Origin: RBG-16-34-14 sp963798865 | GTDB taxonomy: Bacteria > Bacteroidota > Ignavibacteria > Ignavibacteriales > Ignavibacteriaceae | NCBI GenBank assembly: GCA_963798865.1 | Contig: CAWCVZ010000004.1 | Span: 1,302,001 to 1,366,000 of the forward strand | Direction of reading: 5' to 3' | Length of the DNA: 64,000 nt | Shown: piece by piece, positions 17,155 to 26,390 of the stretch | How positions within the stretch are numbered: position 1 is the first letter of the stretch | Layout: each line of letters opens with the position of its first letter | Translations under genes and position numbers: made by a program | Notes under the pieces: generated by a model | Database searches by the model: none | Told to the model about the DNA's origin: nothing | What the model saw: only the letters and a program-made list of their open reading frames with translations

Positions 17155-18483
17155 CTAATTATGTTTTAAGACCGCTTCACCGAATTTCTTTTCAACAGTT
17201 ATTCCAATTTTTTCAAGAAATTTAGTTGGAAGCTCTCCACCTGCAAAGATGTAAACAAGATCATTCTTAATTTCCTTTTCAGAATCATTAATATTAAGAA
17301 GAACTGTTTCATCTTTTATTTCTTTAACATTAGAATTGTAAAGGACTTTTATTTTTTTTGTTGATATATAATTATTAATTCTTTCAAGGTTTTTTGGTTT
17401 CAATCTTGCAAAAGAATCACTCCTGTAAGAAACATAAACACTATTTTTTTCATCAGCCAATAAAAGTGCAGATTCAACGGCAGAATCTCCGCCTCCCACA
17501 ACAAGAATATTTTTATTATGAATTAATTCGGGTTCAAGTAACCTGTAAGCCACTTTCTCTTTTTCTTCACCCGGTACACCAAGTTTTCTTGGAGAACCCC
17601 TTCTGCCTATACACAAAATTACGGCATTTGATGTATAAGTTTCTTTATTTGTAACTACCTCAAAATAGCTTTTGTTTTTATCAATTGATTCTACCTTTTC
17701 CTGCTGGTTAACACTAATCTTATTTTTTGTTAACACATCAGTCCACAATCCGAGTAATTCTGATTTTGAAGTTTCTGAAAGTTTAAGTTTTCCAACAAAG
17801 GGCAGATTCATCGAGGATGTCATAATTATTTTTGCACGCGGAAAATTAAATACTGTACCTCCTAAACTATCCTGCTCAAGAGTAAGAAACCGAAGATTGT
17901 GACTTGCTGCGGTTAGAGTAGCAGAAATACCTGAAGGACCTGCGCCAACAATTATTACATCATACTTTGCATTAGGAGATTTTTTCAATTTCTTAATACA
18001 ATTTTCCATGGCCTGTCTCCCCTGCTCGACAGCATTTTTTATAAGTCCCATTCCGCCAAGTTCACCTGCTATAAATAAACCGGAAATATTGGTTTCAAAC
18101 TCAGGTGAAACATGTGGCAGGTCAACTCCTCTTTTTTCTGTTCCGATACATAATGTTATTGCCTGAACCGGGCAGGCATGAAAACAAGCACCATGTCCCA
18201 CACATCTTGATGCATTTATTGTTTGAGCTTTTCCGTTTACTAAACCAAGAATATCTTTTTCAGGACATGCCCGAACACAAGCTCCGCTTCCGATACAGGT
18301 ATCAGGATCAACTACAGGATGAAGTGAAACAGGTTCGTGAAATCCAAGTTCTATAGATTTTTCAATTTTTAAGGATGTCTCTCTTGATCTCTTTTTATGT
18401 TTAATGAGATAAATAACAAGAATACCTATTGCCAGGACAAACACAATTCCATACAAAATTATTTGCTCAATCAAAACTTCCAT
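17155..18483 (-). CDS. Membrane-anchored Fe-S / FAD / NAD(P)H oxidoreductase
   Basis: 442 residues: one membrane span at about 8-27, a ferredoxin-type domain at ~55-115, then a thioredoxin-reductase-like flavin domain from ~153 with the dinucleotide motifs IIVGAGPSG and ILVVGGGDSA. It probably passes electrons between NAD(P)H or ferredoxin and the membrane chain. Both Cys motifs lack the second Cys of CxxCxxCxxxCP: CIGSGACVRACP has Ser66 and CVGHGACFHACP has His97. Cluster type is therefore uncertain (3Fe-4S or unusual ligation). It is in the operon between the TPR gene and the 20-haem cytochrome gene, so a role in feeding the cytochromes is likely. Confidence 0.85.
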   Translation of the reverse strand: MEVLIEQIILYGIVFVLAIGILVIYLIKHKKRSRETSLKIEKSIELGFHEPVSLHPVVDPDTCIGSGACVRACPEKDILGLVNGKAQTINASRCVGHGACFHACPVQAITLCIGTEKRGVDLPHVSPEFETNISGLFIAGELGGMGLIKNAVEQGRQAMENCIKKLKKSPNAKYDVIIVGAGPSGISATLTAASHNLRFLTLEQDSLGGTVFNFPRAKIIMTSSMNLPFVGKLKLSETSKSELLGLWTDVLTKNKISVNQQEKVESIDKNKSYFEVVTNKETYTSNAVILCIGRRGSPRKLGVPGEEKEKVAYRLLEPELIHNKNILVVGGGDSAVESALLLADEKNSVYVSYRSDSFARLKPKNLERINNYISTKKIKVLYNSNVKEIKDETVLLNINDSEKEIKNDLVYIFAGGELPTKFLEKIGITVEKKFGEAVLKHN

Positions 18484-18538
18484 TTATATCATTCCATTAT
18501 TTAATTAACCCGGGATTAAGAATTTGCTAAACTGAAGT

Positions 18539-19132
18539 TTACAATTTCATTAAAGAATTTTCTGCAAGCTTAGATTCTTCTGAGTTTGGATATTTCTTTA
18601 CTAAATCTTCCCATCTCTGTTTTGCTTCGGTTTTATTTCCACTTGTAGCTGCTATTGCTCCAAGATTATACATGGCTTCTGTATTATTCGGTTCATACAA
18701 AAGTATCTTGTTAATCAGATCAGTAGCTTTACTATAATCTTTTTCATTATAATAAATGAAGGCAACAGAGTTGAGTATATCTGTTCTGCGGGGATTTATA
18801 TTCAGAATGCTGTAATAATAAACAATTGCCTCTTCAGGGTGATGTGCGGCAGCAAGAAGATCTGCATATTCCCGCATCTTCAAAGTATCCTTCGGATTTT
18901 CTTCAACGCTTTTCTTAAGCATTTCCATCTGGTGTTTTACTTCGCTGGAAACATTTTCTTTGCCGGGGTTTTGAGTGGGATTTTGTAATCCTTTATGAAT
19001 ATCATCTTTAGGCATTTCTTTATTTGTAATATTTTCTGTGGGCTCATGAGTATCTTTTGAATTAAAGATAATAAGAAAAGCGATAGCGAGGATTAGAATT
19101 CCACCATATATATAAATTGGTTTTAATTTCAT
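18539..19132 (-). CDS. Membrane-anchored TPR protein of the cytochrome operon
   Basis: 197 residues. Membrane span at about 7-23, a charged low-complexity linker to ~60, then two to three tetratricopeptide repeats (about 85-190, for example EAMYNLGAIAATSGN). A strong Shine-Dalgarno (AAGGAGGAG) precedes the start. This layout resembles the CcmH/NrfG-type TPR proteins that handle apocytochromes during haem attachment. Its place between cytochrome b and the Fe-S protein suggests an assembly role for the multihaem proteins. That role is inferred from context. Confidence 0.7.
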   Translation of the reverse strand: MKLKPIYIYGGILILAIAFLIIFNSKDTHEPTENITNKEMPKDDIHKGLQNPTQNPGKENVSSEVKHQMEMLKKSVEENPKDTLKMREYADLLAAAHHPEEAIVYYYSILNINPRRTDILNSVAFIYYNEKDYSKATDLINKILLYEPNNTEAMYNLGAIAATSGNKTEAKQRWEDLVKKYPNSEESKLAENSLMKL

Positions 19133-19161
19133 TTATTCTCCTCCTTAAGAGTCCTCACGGA

Positions 19162-20037
19162 CTAAAAAATCCATTTATAACCAAAAATAATTGTTACGCC
19201 AATATGAATAAACATAATTACAAACATGGTTATTGCAAAGGGCAAATGTACTATATGCCAGTATCTGAATAACTTTTGCATTGTTCTTAAAAATGCAATT
19301 CTTCTTGTAAGAACAATCTTTGATTTACTTAGCGAGATTATTTTTTTTACTCTAAGTTTAGGAATGTTCAGTTTATTCATTTCCCTTTTTAATTCAAAGA
19401 TGGCAAACTTAAGACTAAAAAAATCTCTAATAACAAGAGCAGCGCTATTTCCTAAAGTTATACGTTTATAGCGATTCAAATCTGCAAGACGATCCATTCT
19501 TGCTGTAATTCTCTCACCAACTGAAATCTCGTGAGAAAGCCGGGCAGAAATATCATAACTCATTTCATTAAGCTGTTTAATATCAAGTTCATTTCCCTGA
19601 ATACTTCTTGGAATCTGAACATAAATAAAACGTCCTATAACTCCGCTTAATACTACTGCAACCATACTCCAGAAACTTACTGCTACTATTCCTCCAAATT
19701 TAAATGCAGTATGGTATAGAACGAGTATGGGCCCTATAGTGCAAAGAAAGATGTGTAATTCAAGCCAGTGTTTTAAAAATCCCAGGTTAAAAAATTTTCT
19801 TACTCTTTTTCTAATCATATAAATGGCTACACCAAATATCATCATTAAAGATCCAACAATTCCAACACCGTGACCCAGCACTCCGCTTGGTTTTAAAGCA
19901 GAATGATTTTCATTAAAAAATCTTTCCTCAACCGGAGTTTTATAATATTCATACCCGTTTATTGTTAAAAGAGCAACCACAGCTATTCCTATAATAAAAA
20001 ATGATATGACATATATTCTATGTACATTCTTATTCAT
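19162..20037 (-). CDS. Membrane cytochrome b-like protein
   Basis: 291 residues with four or five membrane spans. Candidate haem b ligands lie in hydrophobic helices: H90, H95 and H109 in the central span and H261, H264 and H278 near the C-terminus (YWHIVH, MFIHIG). This resembles the ferric-reductase/cytochrome b561-like fold. A ~100-residue polar, basic loop separates the helices. It is the first gene of the six-gene operon and would link the quinone pool or the Fe-S flavoprotein to periplasmic cytochromes. A 14-base hairpin (AGTCC-GTGA-GGACT) directly follows the stop. Confidence 0.75.
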   Translation of the reverse strand: MNKNVHRIYVISFFIIGIAVVALLTINGYEYYKTPVEERFFNENHSALKPSGVLGHGVGIVGSLMMIFGVAIYMIRKRVRKFFNLGFLKHWLELHIFLCTIGPILVLYHTAFKFGGIVAVSFWSMVAVVLSGVIGRFIYVQIPRSIQGNELDIKQLNEMSYDISARLSHEISVGERITARMDRLADLNRYKRITLGNSAALVIRDFFSLKFAIFELKREMNKLNIPKLRVKKIISLSKSKIVLTRRIAFLRTMQKLFRYWHIVHLPFAITMFVIMFIHIGVTIIFGYKWIF

Positions 20038-20160
20038 AGTTATCCTTTAAAACTATCGCAATGATATTTTATTTTTGGAAAACTAGTAAAGCACTTCCCC
20101 GTTATGGGACACATCAGGCTGGAAAATAAATTTTATTCATCAATAACGATTAAATAATTG

Positions 20161-20463
20161 TTACTCAATTATCTCATTTAAAGTTGTATACTTGGTTGAG
20201 TTTTCTTTTACAATGTCTGTTAATTTATTTAACAGGATACTAATTCTTTCATTCTGGTTATCATCAAAATTTTCGTAAGCTTCATTTGAGTTAAAAGAAT
20301 AAATCTCTTCAAAATGGTTTGATTTTCCTTTTATTTCAAAAACACTATAATCCTGCAAACCATCAACCTTGAGTAAATTTTTTAATTCTCTCACAATGGT
20401 CAGGTATTCTTCTCTTTTGTTTTCCTCAATTTCATATTGAATTGAAAAAATAACTTTAGGCAT
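20161..20463 (-). CDS. Small ferredoxin-like-fold protein (ABM-like)
   Basis: 100 residues with the alternating beta-alpha pattern of dimeric alpha-beta barrel proteins such as antibiotic-biosynthesis-monooxygenase (ABM) domains: a first strand VIFSIQYEI, then helices EEYLTIVRELKNLL, then EEIYSFNSNEAYENF. No catalytic residue can be assigned. It starts 14 bases after dapF, so both probably share a transcript. Function unknown. The ABM call is by fold pattern only. Confidence 0.6.
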   Translation of the reverse strand: MPKVIFSIQYEIEENKREEYLTIVRELKNLLKVDGLQDYSVFEIKGKSNHFEEIYSFNSNEAYENFDDNQNERISILLNKLTDIVKENSTKYTTLNEIIE

Positions 20464-20477
20464 TTAGACTCCAATTA

Positions 20478-21344
20478 TTAATAAAAAACTGTTCCAGAAA
20501 TTTTTCCGCTGAAAACAACCTTAGCCGGACCTGTTAATGACAAATTTTCAATTTTATCTTCTCTTTTAATAAAATCTACCTTTAATTCATCGCCACCTTT
20601 AGTTGACAAAATTACCGGTGGGGTAATCCCGTATTTTAAAGAAGCAATTATTGCAGATGCAACTGACCCGGTTCCGCAGGATAATGTTTCATCCTCAACG
20701 CCTCTTTCATACGTCCTGATTGCAATTTTGTCTTTGTTAACAGATATAAAATTAACATTTGTTCCATCAGGAGCAAATGAATTTGAGTAACGTATCTCAC
20801 TTCCAATTTTAACAACAGGCACTTCATTTAAATTATTAAAAACTGAATTTTCATTCCCGGCATCTTTCAAAATATTTTTAATATCAATCACAACATGAGG
20901 CGATCCGGTATTTATAAAATTAATATTAAGGTTTTGTTCAAAAGCATTAATGCTAAAATCTAATCTCAAATCTACAGGTTCATTCAGATTAAATTTTATT
21001 ATTTCCTCATCAATAATTTTCCCGCTATAAACCCTGTTATTTGAAATAAAATTGACATCCTTATTCTTTGCTCTTCCGGTTAAATTTGCAAACTTTATAG
21101 CACATCTGGAACCATTACCGCATAATGAACCGGTTGAACCATCAGCATTAAAATATTCCATAATAAAATCATAGTTCCCATTATCCGAAATTGTAATAAT
21201 TCCATCTGCGCCAATTCCGTTTCTACGATCACATAAATTCATTATAGTTTGCTGGCTAAGTGTTAATCCGGGATTAATTTTTTTATCAAAAACTATAAAA
21301 TCATTCCCTGCACCGCTCATTTTTACAAAAGAAAAATTATTCAT
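20478..21344 (-). CDS. dapF: Diaminopimelate epimerase
   Basis: Interconverts LL- and meso-diaminopimelate for lysine and peptidoglycan synthesis. 288 residues, slightly longer than the usual ~275. The two catalytic cysteines are present: C75 in LCGNGSRC and C223 in LSCGTGS. The N-terminal MSGAGNDFIV is the family signature. The other dap genes are not in this window. It is followed by a small ABM-like gene. Confidence 0.96.
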   Translation of the reverse strand: MNNFSFVKMSGAGNDFIVFDKKINPGLTLSQQTIMNLCDRRNGIGADGIITISDNGNYDFIMEYFNADGSTGSLCGNGSRCAIKFANLTGRAKNKDVNFISNNRVYSGKIIDEEIIKFNLNEPVDLRLDFSINAFEQNLNINFINTGSPHVVIDIKNILKDAGNENSVFNNLNEVPVVKIGSEIRYSNSFAPDGTNVNFISVNKDKIAIRTYERGVEDETLSCGTGSVASAIIASLKYGITPPVILSTKGGDELKVDFIKREDKIENLSLTGPAKVVFSGKISGTVFY

Positions 21345-21731
21345 AACGGTCGTTAATTTAGTTTAATATTAAATGCAGTTCAATAAATTATTTAAGATAT
21401 TTTTGATGAAAGTTAATTTTTAATAAATTAGTTCTGTCCCAATTTAAAGAAGCAAAAACTCTAAGATTTAAATGATAATTAAGTGTAATTAATTTGTGAT
21501 GGTTTTGTAATACATAGTATTTACATTTAAAATATTGATCTTCTGTGATTCGTCTCAAAAAGACTTTATTGGTTAACTATTAACTATATGTTAGTGAAAT
21601 AATCGTGAATCAAAAAAAAGGATAAAGGTTGAGGGCAATAATTTTATTTACTTGTCCAGCTAATAATTTTATAAATCAGAAAATGCAGTCTTTAAAAATT
21701 ATTAAAATGAACTAAAATATTATGGAGCAAA
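21345..21731. other. Intergenic region between dapF and egtB
   Basis: 387 bases separating divergent genes. AT-rich with no ORF, no convincing hairpin terminator and no recognisable riboswitch. It must hold promoters for dapF (minus) and egtB (plus). I could not place them with confidence. Confidence 0.5.
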
Positions 21732-23039
21732 ATGGAACTGATTGAAAATGATATTCTTGCTGAATCAAAAATAAAAACCAGCACAGATGACCTAAGGAAT
21801 AAAGTAATAAACCGGTTTTTAGAAGTTAGAAAACTTTCATTAAAGCTTGTCTCACCTCTTGAGACAGAGGATTTTGTCATTCAATCTATGCAGGATGTAA
21901 GCCCGACAAAATGGCACCTCGCTCATACAACCTGGTTTTTTGAAGCCTTTATTCTTACCAAAGCTGATCCGAATTATAAATCAATTAATCCATTATATGC
22001 CTATCTGTTTAATTCATATTATGTTCAAATGGGAAAGAGATGGACAAGAGGGCAAAGAGGATTTTTATCACGACCAACAGTAAAAGAAATTTATCAATAC
22101 CGAAACTATGTTGATAATAATATGGTTGAATTTCTACTAAACTGTGATGAAAATAAATTAAAAGAATATTCGCCTATAGTTGAAATTGGACTTAATCACG
22201 AACAACAGCACCAGGAACTTATATTAACGGATATAAAACATGTTCTATCAATTAACCCTCTTCACCCGGTTTATTTTAATCAAACAAAAGAAAATAAAAC
22301 CGAAATAAATCCAGTTAAATGGATTGAATTTCCTCCCGGGAATGTAGAAATAGGTAATGAAGGAAATGAGTTTTGTTATGACAATGAAACACCAAAACAT
22401 AAAACTTACATTCAGCCTTTTGCTATTGCTGATAGATTAATTACAAATAAAGATTACATGGAATTTATTGAGGCAGGAGGATACCGGGAAACAACTTTAT
22501 GGCTTTCTGATGGGTGGGCATTAGCCGAAGCCGAAAAATGGAAAGCTCCGCTTTACTGGGAAAAGAAAGATGGCGATTGGTTTTCTTTTACTCTTAATGG
22601 ATATAAAAAGGTAAATCCTGCAGAACCTCTATGCCATATTAGCTATTATGAAGCGGAAGCATTTGCAGCTTGGAAAGAAATGAGACTTCCCACTGAAACT
22701 GAATGGGAACTGGCTGCAGAAAACATTAAGTATGAAGGTAATTTTGTTGATGATGAAAAATTTCATCCTGTTCCATTAAATAATAATGAACCGGGTCTCA
22801 AACAAATGTTTGGCGATGTATGGGAATGGACAGGAAGTGCTTATCTTCCTTACCCTGGTTTTAAACCATTGCCCGGTGCTTTGGGAGAGTATAATGGTAA
22901 ATTTATGTCAGGACAAATGGTGCTTCGCGGTGGATCGTGCGCAACTTCCAAATCACATATAAGAAAAACATACCGGAATTTTTTCCCGCCTTATGCCCGC
23001 TGGCAGTTTATGGGAATCCGTTTAGTAAAAAATATCTAA
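21732..23039 (+). CDS. egtB: Ergothioneine biosynthesis sulfoxide synthase
   Basis: Nonhaem iron enzyme that joins a thiol substrate (gamma-glutamylcysteine or cysteine) to the histidine-betaine ring with oxygen. 435 residues. The N-terminal DinB-like domain contributes the iron histidines (H62/H65 in WHLAH, and H156 and H160 in NHEQQHQE). The C-terminal FGE-sulfatase-type domain has RLPTETEWE, MFGDVWEWT and VLRGGSCAT. A methyltransferase domain is absent, which separates it from OvoA. Nine bases upstream of egtD, so one operon. A Shine-Dalgarno-like GGAG precedes the ATG. Confidence 0.93.
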   Translation: MELIENDILAESKIKTSTDDLRNKVINRFLEVRKLSLKLVSPLETEDFVIQSMQDVSPTKWHLAHTTWFFEAFILTKADPNYKSINPLYAYLFNSYYVQMGKRWTRGQRGFLSRPTVKEIYQYRNYVDNNMVEFLLNCDENKLKEYSPIVEIGLNHEQQHQELILTDIKHVLSINPLHPVYFNQTKENKTEINPVKWIEFPPGNVEIGNEGNEFCYDNETPKHKTYIQPFAIADRLITNKDYMEFIEAGGYRETTLWLSDGWALAEAEKWKAPLYWEKKDGDWFSFTLNGYKKVNPAEPLCHISYYEAEAFAAWKEMRLPTETEWELAAENIKYEGNFVDDEKFHPVPLNNNEPGLKQMFGDVWEWTGSAYLPYPGFKPLPGALGEYNGKFMSGQMVLRGGSCATSKSHIRKTYRNFFPPYARWQFMGIRLVKNI

Positions 23040-23048
23040 AGGAAAAGA

Positions 23049-23996
23049 ATGAAAATTCAAACCATTGAACTCGAACAGGAATTAATTCTTGAAGAAATAA
23101 TTGAAGGTTTAAGCAAACCTCAAAAAACTCTTCCGAGCAAACTCTTTTATGATGAAAGAGGCTCTAAATTGTTTGATGATATTTGTAAACTGGATGAATA
23201 TTATTTAACCAGGACAGAAATAAAAATAATGCGGGATAATATAAATGAGATTGCTGCTTGCATCGGTGAGAAAAAAATACTTCTTGAGCTTGGAAGCGGA
23301 AGCAGTATAAAAATAAGATTATTAATTGATCACTTAAAAGAATTATCAGCTTATATTCCGGTAGATATCTCTGAAGAACACCTTATTAAATCAAGCAGGA
23401 TTTTGAAAGATGATTACCCTGAACTGGAAGTTATTCCTATAGTGGCTGATTATACACAATGGTTTGATCTTCCCAAGATTAATAAAGATTATAATTGGAT
23501 TGATGCATATTATCCCGGTTCAACAATAGGCAATTTCACCCCGGAAGAAGCAAAACATTTTTTGGAAAGAATCAGCACAATTTGCGGGAAAGGGAGCGGT
23601 CTGCTCATTGGTGTTGATTTGGGAAAAAATAAAAAGGTTTTATTAAATGCTTATAATGATTCAAAAGGAATAACGGCAGAGTTTAACCTTAATATCCTTA
23701 CTCATATTAATAATCTTTTTAATTCTGATTTCAACATTAATAATTTTTATCACTGTGCAATTTTTAATGAAGAGGAAAGCAGGATTGAAATGCACCTTGT
23801 AAGTGATAAACTGCAAACAGTAACTATAGAAGGGAATAAATTTAACCTAACTAAAGGTGAAAGCATAATTACAGAATATTCTTATAAATATTCTTTGGAA
23901 AGTTTTGCAGAGCTTGTTAAAGATATATATAAAGTTGAGACCGTCTGGCTCGATGAAAATAAATTTTTCAGTGTACAATTCTTAAAAGCAATTTAA
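23049..23996 (+). CDS. egtD: L-histidine N-alpha-methyltransferase
   Basis: Adds three methyl groups from S-adenosylmethionine to histidine to make hercynine, the substrate of EgtB. 315 residues, the usual length. SAM-binding motif LLELGSGSS at ~78-86. The family signatures LPSKLFYDERGS and YYLTRTE near the N-terminus, YYPGSTIGNF centrally and ERIEMHLVS-like IEMHLVS are present. Co-transcribed with egtB. No egtA, egtC or egtE gene is nearby, so the C-S lyase step must come from elsewhere. Confidence 0.95.
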   Translation: MKIQTIELEQELILEEIIEGLSKPQKTLPSKLFYDERGSKLFDDICKLDEYYLTRTEIKIMRDNINEIAACIGEKKILLELGSGSSIKIRLLIDHLKELSAYIPVDISEEHLIKSSRILKDDYPELEVIPIVADYTQWFDLPKINKDYNWIDAYYPGSTIGNFTPEEAKHFLERISTICGKGSGLLIGVDLGKNKKVLLNAYNDSKGITAEFNLNILTHINNLFNSDFNINNFYHCAIFNEEESRIEMHLVSDKLQTVTIEGNKFNLTKGESIITEYSYKYSLESFAELVKDIYKVETVWLDENKFFSVQFLKAI

Positions 23997-24176
23997 GATT
24001 AAAAAATTTTCACCATCTTGTCTTCAAGTCCATCTTAATTTTCAGAATAATTTATTCTTTGTGCTCCATTTAACGATCATTTTTTTTCTGTGTTAAAAAT
24101 CAAATAAGAAAAACGATTTGATCTTTAATTATTTGTATTATATTCATTCAAACGTACTCAGAAATATCTAATTAAA

Positions 24177-25988
24177 ATGAAAAATGAATTTACACCTATT
24201 AAGGATTACTATATTATCGGCGATCTTCACACTGCTGCACTGGTTTCAAAATCTGCTTCGATAGATTGGATGTGTATCCCGCAATTTGATTCCCCAAGCA
24301 TATTCGCAAAAATACTTGACATGGAAGCCGGCTGTTTCTCACTAGATTCAACCGGTTATACAATAAAATCTAAGTACAGGGATAATACAGCTATTGTTGA
24401 ATTTTTTTTCGAGAGTGAAAAAAGCAGATTCATCTTAAAGGATTTTATGCTTCCAATAGAAACTGACGAAGTAAAAAAACAATTCCTGGTCAGAAAATTT
24501 TCAGGCTTTAAAGGTGAGAGTAAAATTAAAGCTGCTTTTGCACCAGTAATGGATTACGGTAAAGAAAAACCTTCTGTTAAAAAGTTTACCGACTTTCTTG
24601 AATTTGGTACCAATGGTCAAAGAATAACTCTTCATTTTCCTCCGGGAGCGGAAATTGATAATACCAAACACTACACAATATCTTTTAATCTTAAAGAGAA
24701 TGAAACAAAATTTTTAGTGCTGGAGATTTATAATAAAAATGAAAAAGCATCATTTAAAAACGAATCTGAGTTTGAAAAACAAACTACCAAATTCTGGGAA
24801 AACTGGGTTAAAACCGGCGAGTATTTCGAATACAAGCACGAATTGCTTGTCCGCTCAATGATTACTTTAAAGCTTCTGCAATGTCATCCTAATGGTTCTT
24901 TGATTGCTGCAGCTACAACTTCCCTGCCCGCAGAAATGGGTGGTGTAAGAAACTGGGATTACAGATTCACATGGATCAGAGATGCAACGTTTACTCTCTT
25001 TGCCTTCCATATTCTCGATTGCGAAGAGGAGCAGTACAGATTTTTCAATTTTATTTATAAAATCATGAAAAAAAACCGGGAGAATAATTTTGAGATTAAC
25101 ACACTCTATACAATAAATGGTGATATAGTTCAAAATGAAAAGCATCTTGATTACCTGAGCGGTTATAAAAATTCCAAACCTGTGAGAGTGGGAAATGACG
25201 CCACAGATCAGTTCCAGATGGATATTTATGCTGTATTGATTGATGCACATTATTTTATGATGAATAAAAAATTTGAAGAATCCCGTATCGATACGAATTT
25301 TTTATTACGCGTTGCAGATAGAATTTGTAAAAGATGGAGAGAAACGGACCACGGTATATGGGAAATAAGGCGGACAAAAAAACATTATACATACAGTAAA
25401 GTAATGTCGTGGGTTGGAATAGACAGAATTATCCGCTTGAAAGACACTTTGAATCTTAGTGAAGAAAAAATAAAAGGATATGAAACTACGCGTGAAGAAA
25501 TAAAAAATTGGATATGGGAGAATTGCTATAATAAAGAGAAAAAAACTTTTGAACAATTTCCCGGCGCAGGTTACCAGGATGCAACAAATTTTCTTTTTGT
25601 ACTGCTTCAGTTTTTAGATAAACATGACCCGCTCACAAAAGTAATACTTGAAAATACCAGTAAAGAATTATGCGAAAATGAAATCTGGGTTCACCGCTAC
25701 AAAAATAAAGACGGGCTGGAAGGAAAGGATGACGCTTTTTTACTCTGCACTTTCTGGATGATCTCTGCGTGGGCTATATTGGAAGATGTGGAAAGAGCAG
25801 AAAATATTTTAAATAAGTTTTTGCCAAAAATTGCGGAGAGCGGACTTATGTCAGAACAAATGAATCCACAAACAGGAGAATATCTTGGTAATTTTCCGCA
25901 GGCTTATTCACACCTTGGTTTAACAATGGCTATTTATTATATCCATAAATATAAATTTGGAAAAACGTCAAAAGAAAAAGTTTTATAA
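24177..25988 (+). CDS. Glycoside hydrolase family 15 protein (glucoamylase/trehalase type)
   Basis: 603 residues. An N-terminal trehalase-like beta domain (IGDLHTAALVSKSASIDW) is followed by the (alpha/alpha)6 catalytic barrel. The conserved GGVRNWDYRFTWIRDA lies at about 255-270. The C-terminal catalytic region has the acidic DDAFLLCTFW and the tail PQAYSHLGL. GH15 enzymes hydrolyse alpha-glucosidic bonds of dextrins or trehalose by inversion. It has no signal peptide, so it is cytoplasmic. Its convergent neighbours make trehalose, which supports a role in glycogen or trehalose turnover. Trehalase versus glucoamylase cannot be decided here. Confidence 0.88.
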   Translation: MKNEFTPIKDYYIIGDLHTAALVSKSASIDWMCIPQFDSPSIFAKILDMEAGCFSLDSTGYTIKSKYRDNTAIVEFFFESEKSRFILKDFMLPIETDEVKKQFLVRKFSGFKGESKIKAAFAPVMDYGKEKPSVKKFTDFLEFGTNGQRITLHFPPGAEIDNTKHYTISFNLKENETKFLVLEIYNKNEKASFKNESEFEKQTTKFWENWVKTGEYFEYKHELLVRSMITLKLLQCHPNGSLIAAATTSLPAEMGGVRNWDYRFTWIRDATFTLFAFHILDCEEEQYRFFNFIYKIMKKNRENNFEINTLYTINGDIVQNEKHLDYLSGYKNSKPVRVGNDATDQFQMDIYAVLIDAHYFMMNKKFEESRIDTNFLLRVADRICKRWRETDHGIWEIRRTKKHYTYSKVMSWVGIDRIIRLKDTLNLSEEKIKGYETTREEIKNWIWENCYNKEKKTFEQFPGAGYQDATNFLFVLLQFLDKHDPLTKVILENTSKELCENEIWVHRYKNKDGLEGKDDAFLLCTFWMISAWAILEDVERAENILNKFLPKIAESGLMSEQMNPQTGEYLGNFPQAYSHLGLTMAIYYIHKYKFGKTSKEKVL

Positions 25989-26390
25989 AAATTATTCTGC
26001 CGGATAAGCTACTGTATATAATAAAGTATGCCGACAATGTAATCTCGAATGACAAACTACTGGATAAGAAACCCAAAAGATAATGGCTTTAGCCAAAATT
26101 TAAATTTTATATTGCGCTTAAGCCCAGGTTCCGCGGGGTTTATTTTCACCGCCCTGAAGGGGAGTATTTACTGGATCAAAAAATATGAGACCACTTGCTG
26201 ATTTTACTCTGCCGGATAAGCCACTGTTGAAAGCAAGGCATTTTCTGACTGTCTCAGGTTTAACGCTCAATCATATTAAATCATTAAAATTCTCCTGTTC
26301 TGCAGAAAGAAAATTTTTATATTTATTTTATTAACGATGTGATTTTAAAAGATTTTTTAGACCTGGAATCGGAGATATGAGAAAATTAAC
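25989..26390. other. Convergent intergenic region with a 20-bp direct repeat
   Basis: 402 bases between the GH15 gene and treY, which converge. It contains tctgccggataagctactgt (25996-26015) and a copy with one mismatch at 26208-26227. A GC-rich patch lies around 26120-26165, locally richer than the surroundings. No ORF of note and no clear intrinsic terminator. It may be the remnant of a small repeated element. Confidence 0.5.
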
